DNA of 39,601 nt from an uncultured Burkholderiales Genera incertae sedis bacterium (GTDB lineage: Bacteria > Pseudomonadota > Gammaproteobacteria > Burkholderiales > Eutrophovitaceae). Shown one piece after another: positions 9,201 through 18,441 of the stretch. Numbering within the stretch: the stretch's first letter is position 1; each line of letters starts with the position of its first letter. The stretch covers positions 1-39,601 of the forward strand of contig CAJQIK010000033.1 in assembly GCA_905478365.1 (NCBI GenBank), in the 5' to 3' direction. Made by a program: the position numbers and the translations under genes. The notes beneath the pieces are model-generated. The model saw only the letters and a program-made list of their open reading frames with translations. It did no database searches and was not told the origin of the DNA.

Positions 9201-10292
9201 ATGTCGATAAAAATTACAGGATTTCAGGCACGTCCAGTCGCCGCACCGATCAAATATCCGCCCCGCCCCGCCAGTGGCGCTATTGATACGGCAGCCCTTG
9301 TTCTGATTGACCTTCAAACCAATGAGGGCATCACGGGGCACACTTACCTATTCACTTTTTCTCAAAGTATGCTTAAGCCAACGGTCGAATGCTTCAAAGC
9401 TGTTTGCGACCTGATCATCGGTGACGAAGCATCGCCATTAGAAATTGATAATAAGCTTCGAAAGCACTTCACCTTGTATGATGCACATGGCATTTTAGGT
9501 CAAGTACTTGCGGGTATAGATATGGCGGCCTGGGATATTCAAGCAAAAAGCCAAGGGGTTCCTCTCGCGACTGCACTGGGGGGCACTCCACTGTCAATCA
9601 AGGCCTACAACAGTTGTGGACTCTGGACTAACGAAACAGCTGACACACTACCCCAACTAGCACAAGAGCTCATTAGCAGTGGTGATTACACAGGTGTCAA
9701 AATGAGAATAGGCCGTCCTGATTTTGATTCGGACCTTGCCGCTGTAAGAGCGGTTAAAAGAGAAATTGGCGACAACGTATATCTGATGGCTGACTTCAAT
9801 CAATCTCTATCGGTAAATGAAGCACACAAAAGGTGTCGAGTACTAGATCACGAGGGACTTTATTGGATTGAGGATCCCATTCGACACGATGACTATGAAG
9901 GGTGCGCTAAGATTCGAGCAACAATTGATACCCCGATTCAAATTGGAGAAAATTTACTTAACTCATTGGAAATGAAAAAAGCCATCGACGCGGAGGCGGG
10001 GGATTTCTATATGCCAGATGTACAAAGAATTGGGGGCGTCACCGGTTGGCTGAGAGCCGCCTCTTTGGCACAAGCGAATGCGCTGGACCTCTCAAGCCAC
10101 CTATTCCCCGAGATCAGTTGCCATCTTCTTTCTGCATCCCCCACGAGGCACTGGCTTGAGTATATGGATTGGGGCGCAGGCGTTGTTCAAGAGCCAATTC
10201 AAATAGTCGATGGTTTAGCAATTACGCCAGATAGGCCCGGTATTGGAATTTCATGGGATGAGAAGGCAGTCCAAAAATATCTGGTATCTTGA
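9201..10292 (+). CDS. mandelate racemase/muconate lactonizing enzyme family protein (enolase superfamily)
   Basis: Acid/base and metal motifs GVKMRIGR, MADFNQ, YWIEDPIRHDD, IQIGENL, SSHLFPE, HWLEYMDWG. ORF track start is TTG 9195; ATG 9201 preferred. Confidence 0.9.
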   Translation: MSIKITGFQARPVAAPIKYPPRPASGAIDTAALVLIDLQTNEGITGHTYLFTFSQSMLKPTVECFKAVCDLIIGDEASPLEIDNKLRKHFTLYDAHGILGQVLAGIDMAAWDIQAKSQGVPLATALGGTPLSIKAYNSCGLWTNETADTLPQLAQELISSGDYTGVKMRIGRPDFDSDLAAVRAVKREIGDNVYLMADFNQSLSVNEAHKRCRVLDHEGLYWIEDPIRHDDYEGCAKIRATIDTPIQIGENLLNSLEMKKAIDAEAGDFYMPDVQRIGGVTGWLRAASLAQANALDLSSHLFPEISCHLLSASPTRHWLEYMDWGAGVVQEPIQIVDGLAITPDRPGIGISWDEKAVQKYLVS

Positions 10293-10293
10293 T

Positions 10294-10644
10294 ATGAACG
10301 TCAAAATCTTTGGAATAAAAAATTGTGACACAATGAAAAAAGCCATGAAATGGCTTGATTCAAACAATATTGCATATGAATTTCACGATTACAAAAAGGA
10401 AGGTATCGACGACGAATGGCTTAAAAGATGGTGCGGCCTGGTGCCCTGGGACACCCTTCTCAACACGCGCGGTACAACTTGGCGTAAACTAAGTGATGAT
10501 GAGCGTTCGAACGTAGACGAAGAAAAAGCGTGTGAACTAATGAAGACGTATCCTTCATTAGTAAAAAGGCCGGTTTTGGTTGACTACACGGGACAAGTTT
10601 ATGTGGGCTTTTCTGAAGCTCAATATCAAGGGATAAAATTTTAA
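10294..10644 (+). CDS. ArsC/Spx family thioredoxin-fold protein (YffB-like)
   Basis: MNVKIFGIKNCDTMKKAMKWLDSNNIAYEFHDYKKEGI...SLVKRPVLVD; ATG two bases after upstream stop. Confidence 0.88.
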   Translation: MNVKIFGIKNCDTMKKAMKWLDSNNIAYEFHDYKKEGIDDEWLKRWCGLVPWDTLLNTRGTTWRKLSDDERSNVDEEKACELMKTYPSLVKRPVLVDYTGQVYVGFSEAQYQGIKF

Positions 10645-10687
10645 GTCAGCACTTTAGAAAAAAACTCGATCACAGGTTTATTACAAA

Positions 10688-12073
10688 ATGGCTCTTCCAG
10701 AAAAAGATTCGCAAACCATTCTCGATAAGCTAACTAGCTTACTCAACGACCGCATCTCAACCAATGTATCGGTGAGAGATACACACGGTAAAGACGAATC
10801 GTGGCACCACCCACACCGACCGGACGTTGTAGCATTTCCCAAAACAACCGAAGAGGTCTCGGAAATCGTCAAGATATGTTCAGAATTCAATGTCCCTGTC
10901 ATCGCTTATGGCACGGGTACTAGCCTCGAGGGCAATGTCATCCCTCACAACGGCGGTATTGTTGTTGATCTAATGCACATGGATCAGGTATTACGCGTAA
11001 ACGCTGAAGATTTAGATTGCACTGTGCAAGCGAGAGTGACTCGAAAACAACTCAACGAATTCATTAAAGACCAAGGATTATTTTTTCCAATCGACCCTGG
11101 AGCTGATGCCTCGCTAGGCGGGATGGCTGCCACAAGGGCTTCCGGTACAAATGCGGTTCGGTATGGGACGATGCGTGAGAATGTTTTAGGACTGACCGTT
11201 GTTCTCGCTGACGGGCGTATTATCCGCACATCCAGGAGAGCCCGTAAGTCTGCTGCTGGATATGATTTAACCCGATTATTTGTTGGCTCTGAAGGAACAC
11301 TTGGAATCATCACAGAAGTTACATTAAAACTCTATGGTGTTCCTGAGGCAATGGCGGCAGCTGTGTGTTCTTTTGATTCGCTCGAAGGAGCAATTGATAC
11401 GGTAATACAAACCATACAACTCGGGGTACCGGTTGCTCGTATCGAGTTACTAGATGACGTTCAAATGGGCGCAGTTAATTCTTTTTCACAGCTTGATTAT
11501 CCCGTGAAAGATACGCTTTTTTTAGAATTTCATGGTAGCGAGGCTGGGGTTAAAGAACAGGCAGAAACCGTTCAAGCCATTGCTGCGGAGAACTCTGGTG
11601 GAGAGTTCAAATGGGCCACAAAACCTGAAGATAGAAATAAATTATGGGCGGCGAGGCATGATGTAACCTACGCCACTAAGGCACTTCGGGCTGGAGCAGA
11701 AGTATGGGCAACGGACGTATGCGTGCCAATTTCACGACTTGCTGAATGTATCTTAGAAACCAAAAAAGATCTAGCTGACAGCTTCCTCATGGCTCCACTC
11801 GTCGGCCACGTTGGGGACGGCAACTTCCACCTTGGCTTCGTCATAAAGAGGGAAGAAGAACATGAAACGAAAGAGGCTGAGCGCTTAAATGATCGCTTAG
11901 TTATGCGAGCAATCGCGATGGACGGCACATGTACCGGTGAACATGGTATTGGACTGGGTAAGATGAAATTTTTAACAGCGGAACATGGTGAAGGTGTCTC
12001 TGTTATGCGTAGCATCAAAAAGTCGCTTGACCCAAAAAACATCATGAATCCCGGAAAGATCTTTACCGTATAG
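10688..12073 (+). CDS. FAD-binding oxidoreductase, D-lactate dehydrogenase/glycolate oxidase GlcD-like
   Basis: RPDVVAFPKTTEEVSEIVKIC, PVIAYGTGTSLEGN, DPGADASLGGMAATRASGTNAVRYGTMRENVLGL, VGHVGDGNFHL, CTGEHGIGLGK. Confidence 0.93.
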   Translation: MALPEKDSQTILDKLTSLLNDRISTNVSVRDTHGKDESWHHPHRPDVVAFPKTTEEVSEIVKICSEFNVPVIAYGTGTSLEGNVIPHNGGIVVDLMHMDQVLRVNAEDLDCTVQARVTRKQLNEFIKDQGLFFPIDPGADASLGGMAATRASGTNAVRYGTMRENVLGLTVVLADGRIIRTSRRARKSAAGYDLTRLFVGSEGTLGIITEVTLKLYGVPEAMAAAVCSFDSLEGAIDTVIQTIQLGVPVARIELLDDVQMGAVNSFSQLDYPVKDTLFLEFHGSEAGVKEQAETVQAIAAENSGGEFKWATKPEDRNKLWAARHDVTYATKALRAGAEVWATDVCVPISRLAECILETKKDLADSFLMAPLVGHVGDGNFHLGFVIKREEEHETKEAERLNDRLVMRAIAMDGTCTGEHGIGLGKMKFLTAEHGEGVSVMRSIKKSLDPKNIMNPGKIFTV

Positions 12074-12092
12074 TCAAACTGAAACTACCGTA

Positions 12093-13073
12093 TTGGACTC
12101 ACTGACTCAAATGGCGCTCGGAGCGTCAGTAGGTGCGGCGTGCGTATCGCGTGGTGATAAACGCCGCGCAGCGATACTCGGGGCAGCACTTGGGACGCTA
12201 CCAGATCTAGATATATTGATTCGCTACGCGGACCCCATTGATAATTTCATCGAACATCGAGGGTTCAGCCACTCACTCTTCGTACTCATCCCACTGTCAA
12301 TATTGATTTGGCTACTTGCGAAAAAAATTAGCGACCGAGTCACAAACGCGCCATACCCTTGGCTAGCGTCTATCACGCTGGCCTTGATAACCCATCCTAT
12401 TCTTGATGCTCATACGGTCTATGGGACTCAGCTCTTCTGGCCATTAAATAATCCACCTTTAATGTGGTCAACCATTTTTATAATTGATCCGATCTACACG
12501 CTACCACTCGTGATTATTGCCTTGACCGTAATTATTGTTCCGCGCTGGCAGGGTATACAGAAAACCTTGGCGATTGGACTTATATTGAGCTCGTCTTATC
12601 TGTCATGGTCTTGGGTGGCCAAAAGTCTGGTCACCCAAGAACTCGCTTCTCACATGGCATTAAATGACATGGATTATAAAAAATATTTTACCGTTCCCAC
12701 GCCATTCAACACACTACTTTGGCGCATTGTAGTAATGACATCTGAGGGCTATTACGAGGGGTTTTACTCGCTAACCAAACCTAAGAATCCGATCAACTTT
12801 AATTTCATCAAAGTTGATCCCGTCATGCAAACTATTGCATCCACCCACGATGCATACAAAAAACTTAATTGGTTCTCCCATGGATTTCTTAAGACAGAAG
12901 TTATTGATGATCAATTGATAATTAGCGACCTGCGTATGGGGCTAGAGCCAGATTACGTTTTTCGTTTTGCGATTAGTGACAAAAAGTCTGGCGAGTGGCG
13001 CCCCATCAAGCCTTTAAAAATTGGCACTCGATACGACCGATCAAAATTAGGAGAAATATTTAAAATGCTTTAA
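12093..13073 (+). CDS. YdjM/DUF457-type membrane-bound metal-dependent hydrolase family protein
   Basis: TTG start; MDSLTQMALGASVGAA, LGTLPDLDIL, HRGFSHSLFVL, LALITHPILDAHTVYGTQLFWP. Confidence 0.85.
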   Translation: MDSLTQMALGASVGAACVSRGDKRRAAILGAALGTLPDLDILIRYADPIDNFIEHRGFSHSLFVLIPLSILIWLLAKKISDRVTNAPYPWLASITLALITHPILDAHTVYGTQLFWPLNNPPLMWSTIFIIDPIYTLPLVIIALTVIIVPRWQGIQKTLAIGLILSSSYLSWSWVAKSLVTQELASHMALNDMDYKKYFTVPTPFNTLLWRIVVMTSEGYYEGFYSLTKPKNPINFNFIKVDPVMQTIASTHDAYKKLNWFSHGFLKTEVIDDQLIISDLRMGLEPDYVFRFAISDKKSGEWRPIKPLKIGTRYDRSKLGEIFKML

Positions 13074-13090
13074 TAGCCAAACGTAAACCA

Positions 13091-13513
13091 TTACTGATTC
13101 AATCTATTCGTTTTTTTATGTGTACCGTCACAGAAAGGCTTAATTTGTGACAATCCACATCGGCACAATTTAACTTGCGTCCCTCGCCAAGTCACACCAC
13201 TGTCATCGACGATCGATACCGCTCCAGATATGTGCATCGGTCCATTTTGAATTGCAGCAACGACTACTTCACCACCCTCTTGGTTTGTAAGTTTCCCACT
13301 GACCGCGTATTTTCGCTCAAGTTGATCATGAGTATTAAAGAAAAAAGAATTGTGAGATTGGTCGCAAAACGGCGCACGATTAGTCCTGCCGCAACGACAA
13401 AATACTAATGACTCACCCGCCATATGGCGGCACGTCATCTGCTCATCAATATAAGTAAATGAACCCTTAAAGTAGAACGGCCCATCTGCGACTATCTTGA
13501 TCTCTAACATCAT
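13091..13513 (-). CDS. tandem CDGSH iron-sulfur (mitoNEET-type) domain protein
   Basis: Two motifs: CRCGRTNRAPFCDQSH and CRCGLSQIKPFCDGTH; ATG 13513 lies 8 nt after the SDR stop. Confidence 0.87.
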   Translation of the reverse strand: MMLEIKIVADGPFYFKGSFTYIDEQMTCRHMAGESLVFCRCGRTNRAPFCDQSHNSFFFNTHDQLERKYAVSGKLTNQEGGEVVVAAIQNGPMHISGAVSIVDDSGVTWRGTQVKLCRCGLSQIKPFCDGTHKKTNRLNQ

Positions 13514-13521
13514 TAACGTGG

Positions 13522-14304
13522 CTAGTGAGCGGTCCAACCACCGTCAATAGAATAGGAAGAACCCGTTATTGAGGATGCTTTATCAGAGGCAAGAAAAAGA
13601 GCTAGAGCAGCAATTTGATCTATCTGTACGAACTTCTGAGTTGGCTGTCGCGCCAAGATTACATCACGGATTACGTCCTCCTTGGAAATTGACTTTTCAA
13701 CCGATAAAGCATCCACTTGGCTACTAACGAGCGGCGTCTCGACCCAGCCCGGACAAATAGCGTTACAAGTAACGCCCGAATCGGCAACCTCGAGTGCTAC
13801 CGCCTTAGTAAAGCCAATTAATCCGTGCTTCGCCGCCACATAGGCAGACTTGTTGACGGAGGCGACCAGTCCGTGCGCCGAAGCAATATTAAGGATCCGT
13901 CCGAAATTATGGCTACGCATGCTCGGTATGAGTAATCGACTCATATGGAATGCTGACGATAAGTTAACAGCCAAGATAAGATCCCATTTATCAGTCGGGA
14001 AATGTTCAACCGGAGATACATGCTGAACTCCAGCATTGTTAATTAAGACATCAATAGCGCCTAACGCATCGTTAGCGCCTTTTACAAAGCGCTCAATTTC
14101 ATTAGGTTTCGCCATATCCGCATCAGAATAAAAAACCTGAGCACCAAAATTTACTTCGATATCCCGTTTGATTGCCTCAACAACTGCAGCGTCCCCCAAA
14201 CCATTTAAACCAATATCGTAACCGTTCAAGGCAAATTCCTTTGCAATTCCTAACCCAATACCTGAAGTAGAACCTGTAACCAAAACAACTTTTCTTTTAC
14301 TCAT
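13522..14304 (-). CDS. short-chain dehydrogenase/reductase, 3-hydroxybutyrate dehydrogenase-like
   Basis: VLVTGSTSGIGLGIAKEFA, INNAGVQHVSPVE, SAYVAAKHGLIGFTKAVALE, CPGWVETPLV, SITGSSYSIDGGWTAH; ATG 14304 overlaps upstream stop. Confidence 0.9.
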   Translation of the reverse strand: MSKRKVVLVTGSTSGIGLGIAKEFALNGYDIGLNGLGDAAVVEAIKRDIEVNFGAQVFYSDADMAKPNEIERFVKGANDALGAIDVLINNAGVQHVSPVEHFPTDKWDLILAVNLSSAFHMSRLLIPSMRSHNFGRILNIASAHGLVASVNKSAYVAAKHGLIGFTKAVALEVADSGVTCNAICPGWVETPLVSSQVDALSVEKSISKEDVIRDVILARQPTQKFVQIDQIAALALFLASDKASSITGSSYSIDGGWTAH

Positions 14305-15094
14305 ATCGATCCTCACACAAGCTGTCCTTGACAAATTGAGCAATGGCATCGATCGTAGCGCTGGCTTGGTCAAAATGCGGCGAATGCCCACAATCCTTCA
14401 AGATAACCCGCTGAGTCGGCGCGCGCGATAGCTTTTCGATAACCTCAATTTGAGCCAAAGTTCCATATGGGTCATTATCACTTTGAATAAGTAAAGACTC
14501 ACAACTGAGCTTTTCAACATACATTTGAATATCCCAATTCTTAAATTCTGGCGATAACCAAATGTCATTCCAACCCCAAAATGCAGATGCAACGTCTTCA
14601 TGGTAACGCCCTAGCTTCTTGGATAACTCTGTTGTTTCAAACGCAATACGAGCCTGCTCAATACTCTTTACCGTTAAATCTTCGACGAAAACATGAGGCG
14701 CCATCAGGACCAAGCCACCCACGTCATGTCCACCACCATTGTGAATCATAGCGATAGAAGCGCCATCGCTATGTCCAATTAGTATGGGCCTATCAACTCC
14801 TATATGTTTTAAAAAATTCGGAAGAGTATTCAACGCTTCTTGATGCATATAATCAAAAGTTCTTTTCTCGGACAACGGCGTAGACCTACCGTAGCCATAC
14901 CTAGAAAATACAAATACGCGACAACCTGTTGCTATCGCCAGTTCCTGCGGAAAGTTTTTCCATAAATCTATCGAACCTAAGCCTTCATGCAGTAAAACGA
15001 GTGCATCACTCGTAGGAATTGCGCTGTCGGATTCAATACATCGATACTCCAGCCGTTTCTCGTCAAAAACAAAATAATTATCTGTAATTTTCAT
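14297..15094 (-). CDS. alpha/beta hydrolase
   Basis: LLHEGLGSIDLWKNFPQELA, FSRYGYGRS, IGHSDGASIAMIH, CGHSPHFDQ; ATG 15094 preferred over the 15172 ORF start. Confidence 0.87.
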   Translation of the reverse strand: MKITDNYFVFDEKRLEYRCIESDSAIPTSDALVLLHEGLGSIDLWKNFPQELAIATGCRVFVFSRYGYGRSTPLSEKRTFDYMHQEALNTLPNFLKHIGVDRPILIGHSDGASIAMIHNGGGHDVGGLVLMAPHVFVEDLTVKSIEQARIAFETTELSKKLGRYHEDVASAFWGWNDIWLSPEFKNWDIQMYVEKLSCESLLIQSDNDPYGTLAQIEVIEKLSRAPTQRVILKDCGHSPHFDQASATIDAIAQFVKDSLCEDRYE

Positions 15095-15131
15095 ACTTGA
15101 AGCTCTTCCAGAAAAAAATGCAATAAATACG

Positions 15132-15845
15132 TCACACTCCCAACCAGTTTTTAAGGGCTTCTGGACGTGCAATTAATTGCGATGAAATATCATTGAATAC
15201 GATCTCGCCTTTAACCATCACCACACATCGGTTTGATATTTTTGAAAGCGACTTGAAATTTTTATCTACAATCAAAGTAGAGATACCCGAAGCTTTGATA
15301 ACATCAATGATGTTCCAGATGTCTTGCGCAATAAGCGGCGCCAATCCCTCTGTAGCCTCATCCAAGATTAATAAATCCGGATTAGTAAGCAAGGCTCTAC
15401 CAATACTCAGCATCTGCTGCTCTCCCCCAGAGAGCTGTTGCCCGCCATGGGTTAGGCGTTCCTTAAGACGGGGGAAACTATCAAGCACCCGATCGTAGGT
15501 CCAGTCCATTCGGCCTTCAAACCCAGATCGCGCAGCCAAAAATAGGTTTTCTTTTACGGATAAGTTTTTGAAAATGCCCCGTCCTTCAGGGACATATGCG
15601 ATACCAGCCTTCGCAAGCAAATGAGTAGACAGCAATTTAGCGTCCTGCTCTCGAAATATAATGTCCCCAGAAGTGGCGGGGACTAATCCCAGGAGACACT
15701 TAATCAGCGTCGTTTTCCCCATTCCATTTCGCCCCATGAGCGCTATCGTTTCACCACTATTAATTTCTAAGCTGACGCCGCGAAGCACGTGACTCATCCC
15801 GTAGTGCGAGTGAAGGTCTTTAACAGTCATGAGCGCATTACTCAT
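15132..15845 (-). CDS. ABC transporter ATP-binding protein, LivF type
   Basis: Walker A GRNGMGKTTL, signature LSGGEQQML, Walker B LLILDEATEGLAP; YVPEGRGIF typical of LivF. Confidence 0.92.
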   Translation of the reverse strand: MSNALMTVKDLHSHYGMSHVLRGVSLEINSGETIALMGRNGMGKTTLIKCLLGLVPATSGDIIFREQDAKLLSTHLLAKAGIAYVPEGRGIFKNLSVKENLFLAARSGFEGRMDWTYDRVLDSFPRLKERLTHGGQQLSGGEQQMLSIGRALLTNPDLLILDEATEGLAPLIAQDIWNIIDVIKASGISTLIVDKNFKSLSKISNRCVVMVKGEIVFNDISSQLIARPEALKNWLGV

Positions 15846-16590
15846 CAATATCCCCACCCAAATAAGCCTCTTGAACTCGACGACTTAATCGAACGACCTC
15901 CGGTTTACCACTTTCAATAACCTCACCATTTACCATCACTGTAAGGTGATCAGCCAAGGCGAACACCGCATCCATATCATGCTCAACTAATATCATCGCA
16001 AAATCTGATCGGATATTTCTGAGTAGCTCCACCATCCTCAATGACTCCTCTGCACCCATACCAGCTAGAGGTTCGTCCAGAAGCAACACCTTTGGCTCAG
16101 TTGCTAAAGCTAAGGCGATTTCGACCTGTCGTTGTTCTCCGTGAGATAGCTCGTTTGCTTTTTTGTGGGCTAGCGAATCGAGCTGCAATCTTTGCATAAC
16201 TTGTTTAGATCTCGCTTCAACATCAGGATAAGAAGTAACGGCCCCAAAAAACCGCATGGAAATCTCTAGACGAGACTGAACAGCAATATTACAGTTCTCA
16301 AGGACACTTAAGTTCGGGTAGATATTGGTGCGCTGATAACTACGGCCCACCCCCAGAAGACTCATCTTTGTCGGCCCATAGCCTTTGACGTTTACCCCAT
16401 CAACCAATATTTGTCCATCAGTCGGTCGTAACTCTCCAGATAACAAATTAATTAAGGTGCTTTTGCCTGCACCGTTGGGGCCTATAACAGCATGAATCAT
16501 TCCGCGATCACAGGAAAGCGTTACGCTTGAAACCGCAGCTAATCCAGAAAAGTTTTTTGTTAAGCCTCGAGCTTCAATCAAAGACCCCAT
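15838..16590 (-). CDS. ABC transporter ATP-binding protein, LivG type
   Basis: GPNGAGKSTLINLLSGELRP, LSHGEQRQVEIALALATEPKVLLLDEPLAGMG, VEHDMDAVF. Confidence 0.92.
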   Translation of the reverse strand: MGSLIEARGLTKNFSGLAAVSSVTLSCDRGMIHAVIGPNGAGKSTLINLLSGELRPTDGQILVDGVNVKGYGPTKMSLLGVGRSYQRTNIYPNLSVLENCNIAVQSRLEISMRFFGAVTSYPDVEARSKQVMQRLQLDSLAHKKANELSHGEQRQVEIALALATEPKVLLLDEPLAGMGAEESLRMVELLRNIRSDFAMILVEHDMDAVFALADHLTVMVNGEVIESGKPEVVRLSRRVQEAYLGGDIDE

Positions 16591-16591
16591 A

Positions 16592-17536
16592 TTAAGGCGC
16601 CTTTTTAAATATTTTTAATCCCACTAAGCCCTTGGGAAGAAAAAGTGCGACAAGAACAATCACGACTCCGGTCAAGAGCTGCCAATGTTTGGTCAACATC
16701 TGAAAGCCTTCCTCAACAAGCATTAGAGTTGTGGTTCCCAGGACCGGTCCGAGTACTGTCCCTTTCCCGCCGAGAATCACCATCATCAACGCGTGCCCTG
16801 ATACGTGCCAACCAACCATTTCGGGATTAACGACTCCATACTGAACAGCGGCTAAAAATCCACCTACAGCAGCAATCATGCTCGCAATCACAAAGCATAC
16901 TAATTTGAATTTGTACGTGTTGTAACCGATAGCCTTAGTCCTGTGTTCATTAACACGAATACCCGTAAGTACACGGCCAAATGGAGAGGCGATGATTCTT
17001 CTGATAACAATTAAAACCAAGAATAATAAAATCAACGTTAAATAATAAAAGTGAATCACATTTGCCAAATCCAGGTGCCACCAATCGAATAGACTAAGAT
17101 TGGGACGAACGTTTATATACATACCATCTGATCCACCGGCCAAATTCGTGTCGTGCAAAAAATAGAACAACATCTCACCAAGCGCCAATGTAGACATGAT
17201 GAAGAATATACCTTTAGTTCTTAGAACTAAGGCTCCAAATATTGCGCCAAGCACCCCAACAGATAAAATGCTGGCTAGAAACGCAACAAAGAAATTCATA
17301 GGTGAGTCTAGGGGACTTAGTATTGCTAGAACGTAACCGGAAAATCCAAAAAATGCAGCATGACCTAAGCTGACTAAACCAGTGAAACCAACTAACAAAT
17401 TTAAGCTACTGACAAAAATGATCATCACTAGAATTTTTGAGGCAAATTGAATATAAAACCGGTCACCCCAAAGTGGCAGACAAACTAAACCCAAAAGAAT
17501 TAACGCTGGTAAAACTTTTCTAAGTATCACGTTCAA
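16592..17536 (-). CDS. branched-chain amino acid-type ABC transporter permease, LivM type
   Basis: Multi-TM; GFTGLVSLGHAAFFGFSGY, LGGKGTVLGPVLG. Confidence 0.92.
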   Translation of the reverse strand: MNVILRKVLPALILLGLVCLPLWGDRFYIQFASKILVMIIFVSSLNLLVGFTGLVSLGHAAFFGFSGYVLAILSPLDSPMNFFVAFLASILSVGVLGAIFGALVLRTKGIFFIMSTLALGEMLFYFLHDTNLAGGSDGMYINVRPNLSLFDWWHLDLANVIHFYYLTLILLFLVLIVIRRIIASPFGRVLTGIRVNEHRTKAIGYNTYKFKLVCFVIASMIAAVGGFLAAVQYGVVNPEMVGWHVSGHALMMVILGGKGTVLGPVLGTTTLMLVEEGFQMLTKHWQLLTGVVIVLVALFLPKGLVGLKIFKKAP

Positions 17537-18433
17537 TTAATGCTCCCTACCGAATATCCCTTGAGGGCGGAACATTAATATCAAGGCCATTAGAGCAAAG
17601 ATACTCATACCGGCCATTTCTGGAAAAATATTTACGCCAAAAATATGAAGAGTCGTTACTTTTCCAAATGTATCAATTAAACCAACCAACAGCGCCGCGA
17701 CCATTGCGCCCTTTATCGAGCCTAAACCCCCGATAACAACAACGACAAAACTAACAATCAATACTTGACCACCCATACCAGGAAACACGGAGGATATCGG
17801 GGCCGATATCATTCCTGAGAACGCGGCGAGCGATACACCTAGAGCGAATATAAATCGATAAACCAATCCAATGTTTATACCCAGGGCTTTAGTCATTTCT
17901 CGATCAGATTCGCCAGCGCGAATCATCATGCCTAAACGGGTATGTTGAATACCTAAGAACATCAAAATAGCGATAACAATACAGACACTGGACAGCCAAA
18001 TTCGATACACAGGGTAGGCTAAGTTTTCAGTTAACTGAATTGATCCATCTAATAATGCTGGAATAGCAACGCTGTGCACATCATCCCCCCAAATGACACT
18101 TCTCAACTCAGAAAAAATTAGTATCAATCCGTAAGTAACCAATACTTGTTGCAAATGGTCTTTATCGTACAAAAACCTTATGAACAAGAACTCAAGGACC
18201 AAACCGAGCACAAATGCAACCACTACCCCTACAAACAAGCCTAACCAAAAATTTCCAATCCATCCCATGAATGACCAGGCCAGGTAAGCGCCAATCATAT
18301 AAAAACTGCCATGAGCAATATTGATTACACCCATGATCCCAAAAATTAATGTCAGTCCGCTTGCAACCAAAAAAAGTAGCAAACCGTATTGAATACCATT
18401 CATGGCTTGGATGAAAATTGTGACTGCGTCCAT
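17537..18433 (-). CDS. branched-chain amino acid-type ABC transporter permease, LivH type
   Basis: Multi-TM; GIMGVINIAHGSFYMIGAYLAW, VVIGGLGSIKGAMVAALLVGLI. Confidence 0.92.
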   Translation of the reverse strand: MDAVTIFIQAMNGIQYGLLLFLVASGLTLIFGIMGVINIAHGSFYMIGAYLAWSFMGWIGNFWLGLFVGVVVAFVLGLVLEFLFIRFLYDKDHLQQVLVTYGLILIFSELRSVIWGDDVHSVAIPALLDGSIQLTENLAYPVYRIWLSSVCIVIAILMFLGIQHTRLGMMIRAGESDREMTKALGINIGLVYRFIFALGVSLAAFSGMISAPISSVFPGMGGQVLIVSFVVVVIGGLGSIKGAMVAALLVGLIDTFGKVTTLHIFGVNIFPEMAGMSIFALMALILMFRPQGIFGREH

Positions 18434-18441
18434 TCAGATTC

